A stretch of DNA of 60,000 nt, from positions 2,110,001 to 2,170,000 of the forward strand of contig NC_088314.1 in NCBI RefSeq assembly GCF_910592395.1. The letters are read 5' to 3'. The stretch's first letter is position 1. Below are more notes on the stretch, generated by a model. That model saw only the letters and a program-made list of their open reading frames with translations. It did not search any database and was not told the origin of the DNA. The DNA is from Lineus longissimus. Taxonomy: Eukaryota; Nemertea; Pilidiophora; Heteronemertea; Lineidae. The DNA is not shown here.

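Overview
This window is the interior of one very large animal gene on the minus strand: a filamin, the actin-crosslinking rod protein. Transcription runs from base 60000 toward base 1. Thirty-five main-chain exons can be chained with matching splice phases. They run from the end of the first calponin-homology (CH) domain at the right edge to the repeat matching vertebrate IgFLN23 at the left edge. The first part of CH1 lies beyond the right edge, and the dimerisation repeat (IgFLN24-like) beyond the left. Organism: an intron-rich, roughly 40 % GC animal genome. The protein resembles vertebrate filamins closely in repeat order and hinge 1 but lacks counterparts of vertebrate repeats 7 and 10, so I read it as a non-vertebrate bilaterian, possibly marine. 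I cannot name the phylum. I see no complete second gene.

Layout from right to left (5' to 3' of the gene). 60000-52.6 kb: CH1 end, CH2 and the start of Ig1. 51.4-47.5 kb: Ig1-Ig2. 47.5-39.7 kb: a 7.8 kb intron with five candidate microexons of 9-12 nt and an alternative terminal exon of about 400 codons. 39.7-29.7 kb: Ig3-Ig6, Ig8-, Ig9-, Ig11- to Ig15-like repeats, with a 22-codon serine-rich linker exon between Ig5 and Ig6. 29.7-11.6 kb: an 18 kb intron system at hinge 1 holding a 1363-codon disordered exon with its own start codon and a 381-codon exon dominated by a charged helix. 11.6-0.15 kb: hinge 1 and Ig16-Ig23, with further candidate first exons between 10.6 and 6.0 kb.

The unusual part is the density of isoform-making exons. 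Several open reading frames begin with ATG, have an in-frame stop just upstream, and end in a splice donor in exactly the phase needed to enter the next filamin exon. They predict short filamins without the actin-binding domain and with unrelated disordered N-termini, entering at CH2, Ig1, hinge 1, late Ig16 or mid Ig17. Drosophila cheerio is known to make a short C-terminal filamin beside the long one; the arrangement here looks like an elaborated version of that scheme.

None of the alternative exons has transcript support available here. Main-chain exons rest on close similarity to known filamins plus unbroken phase. Alternative exons rest on ORF length, composition, start context, upstream stops and splice phase. 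Repeats are few: a DNA-transposon/retroelement-like island near 27.3-28.2 kb, an AT-rich repeat present at 25.5 kb and, inverted and tandem, at 51.5 kb, and minor tandem repeats.
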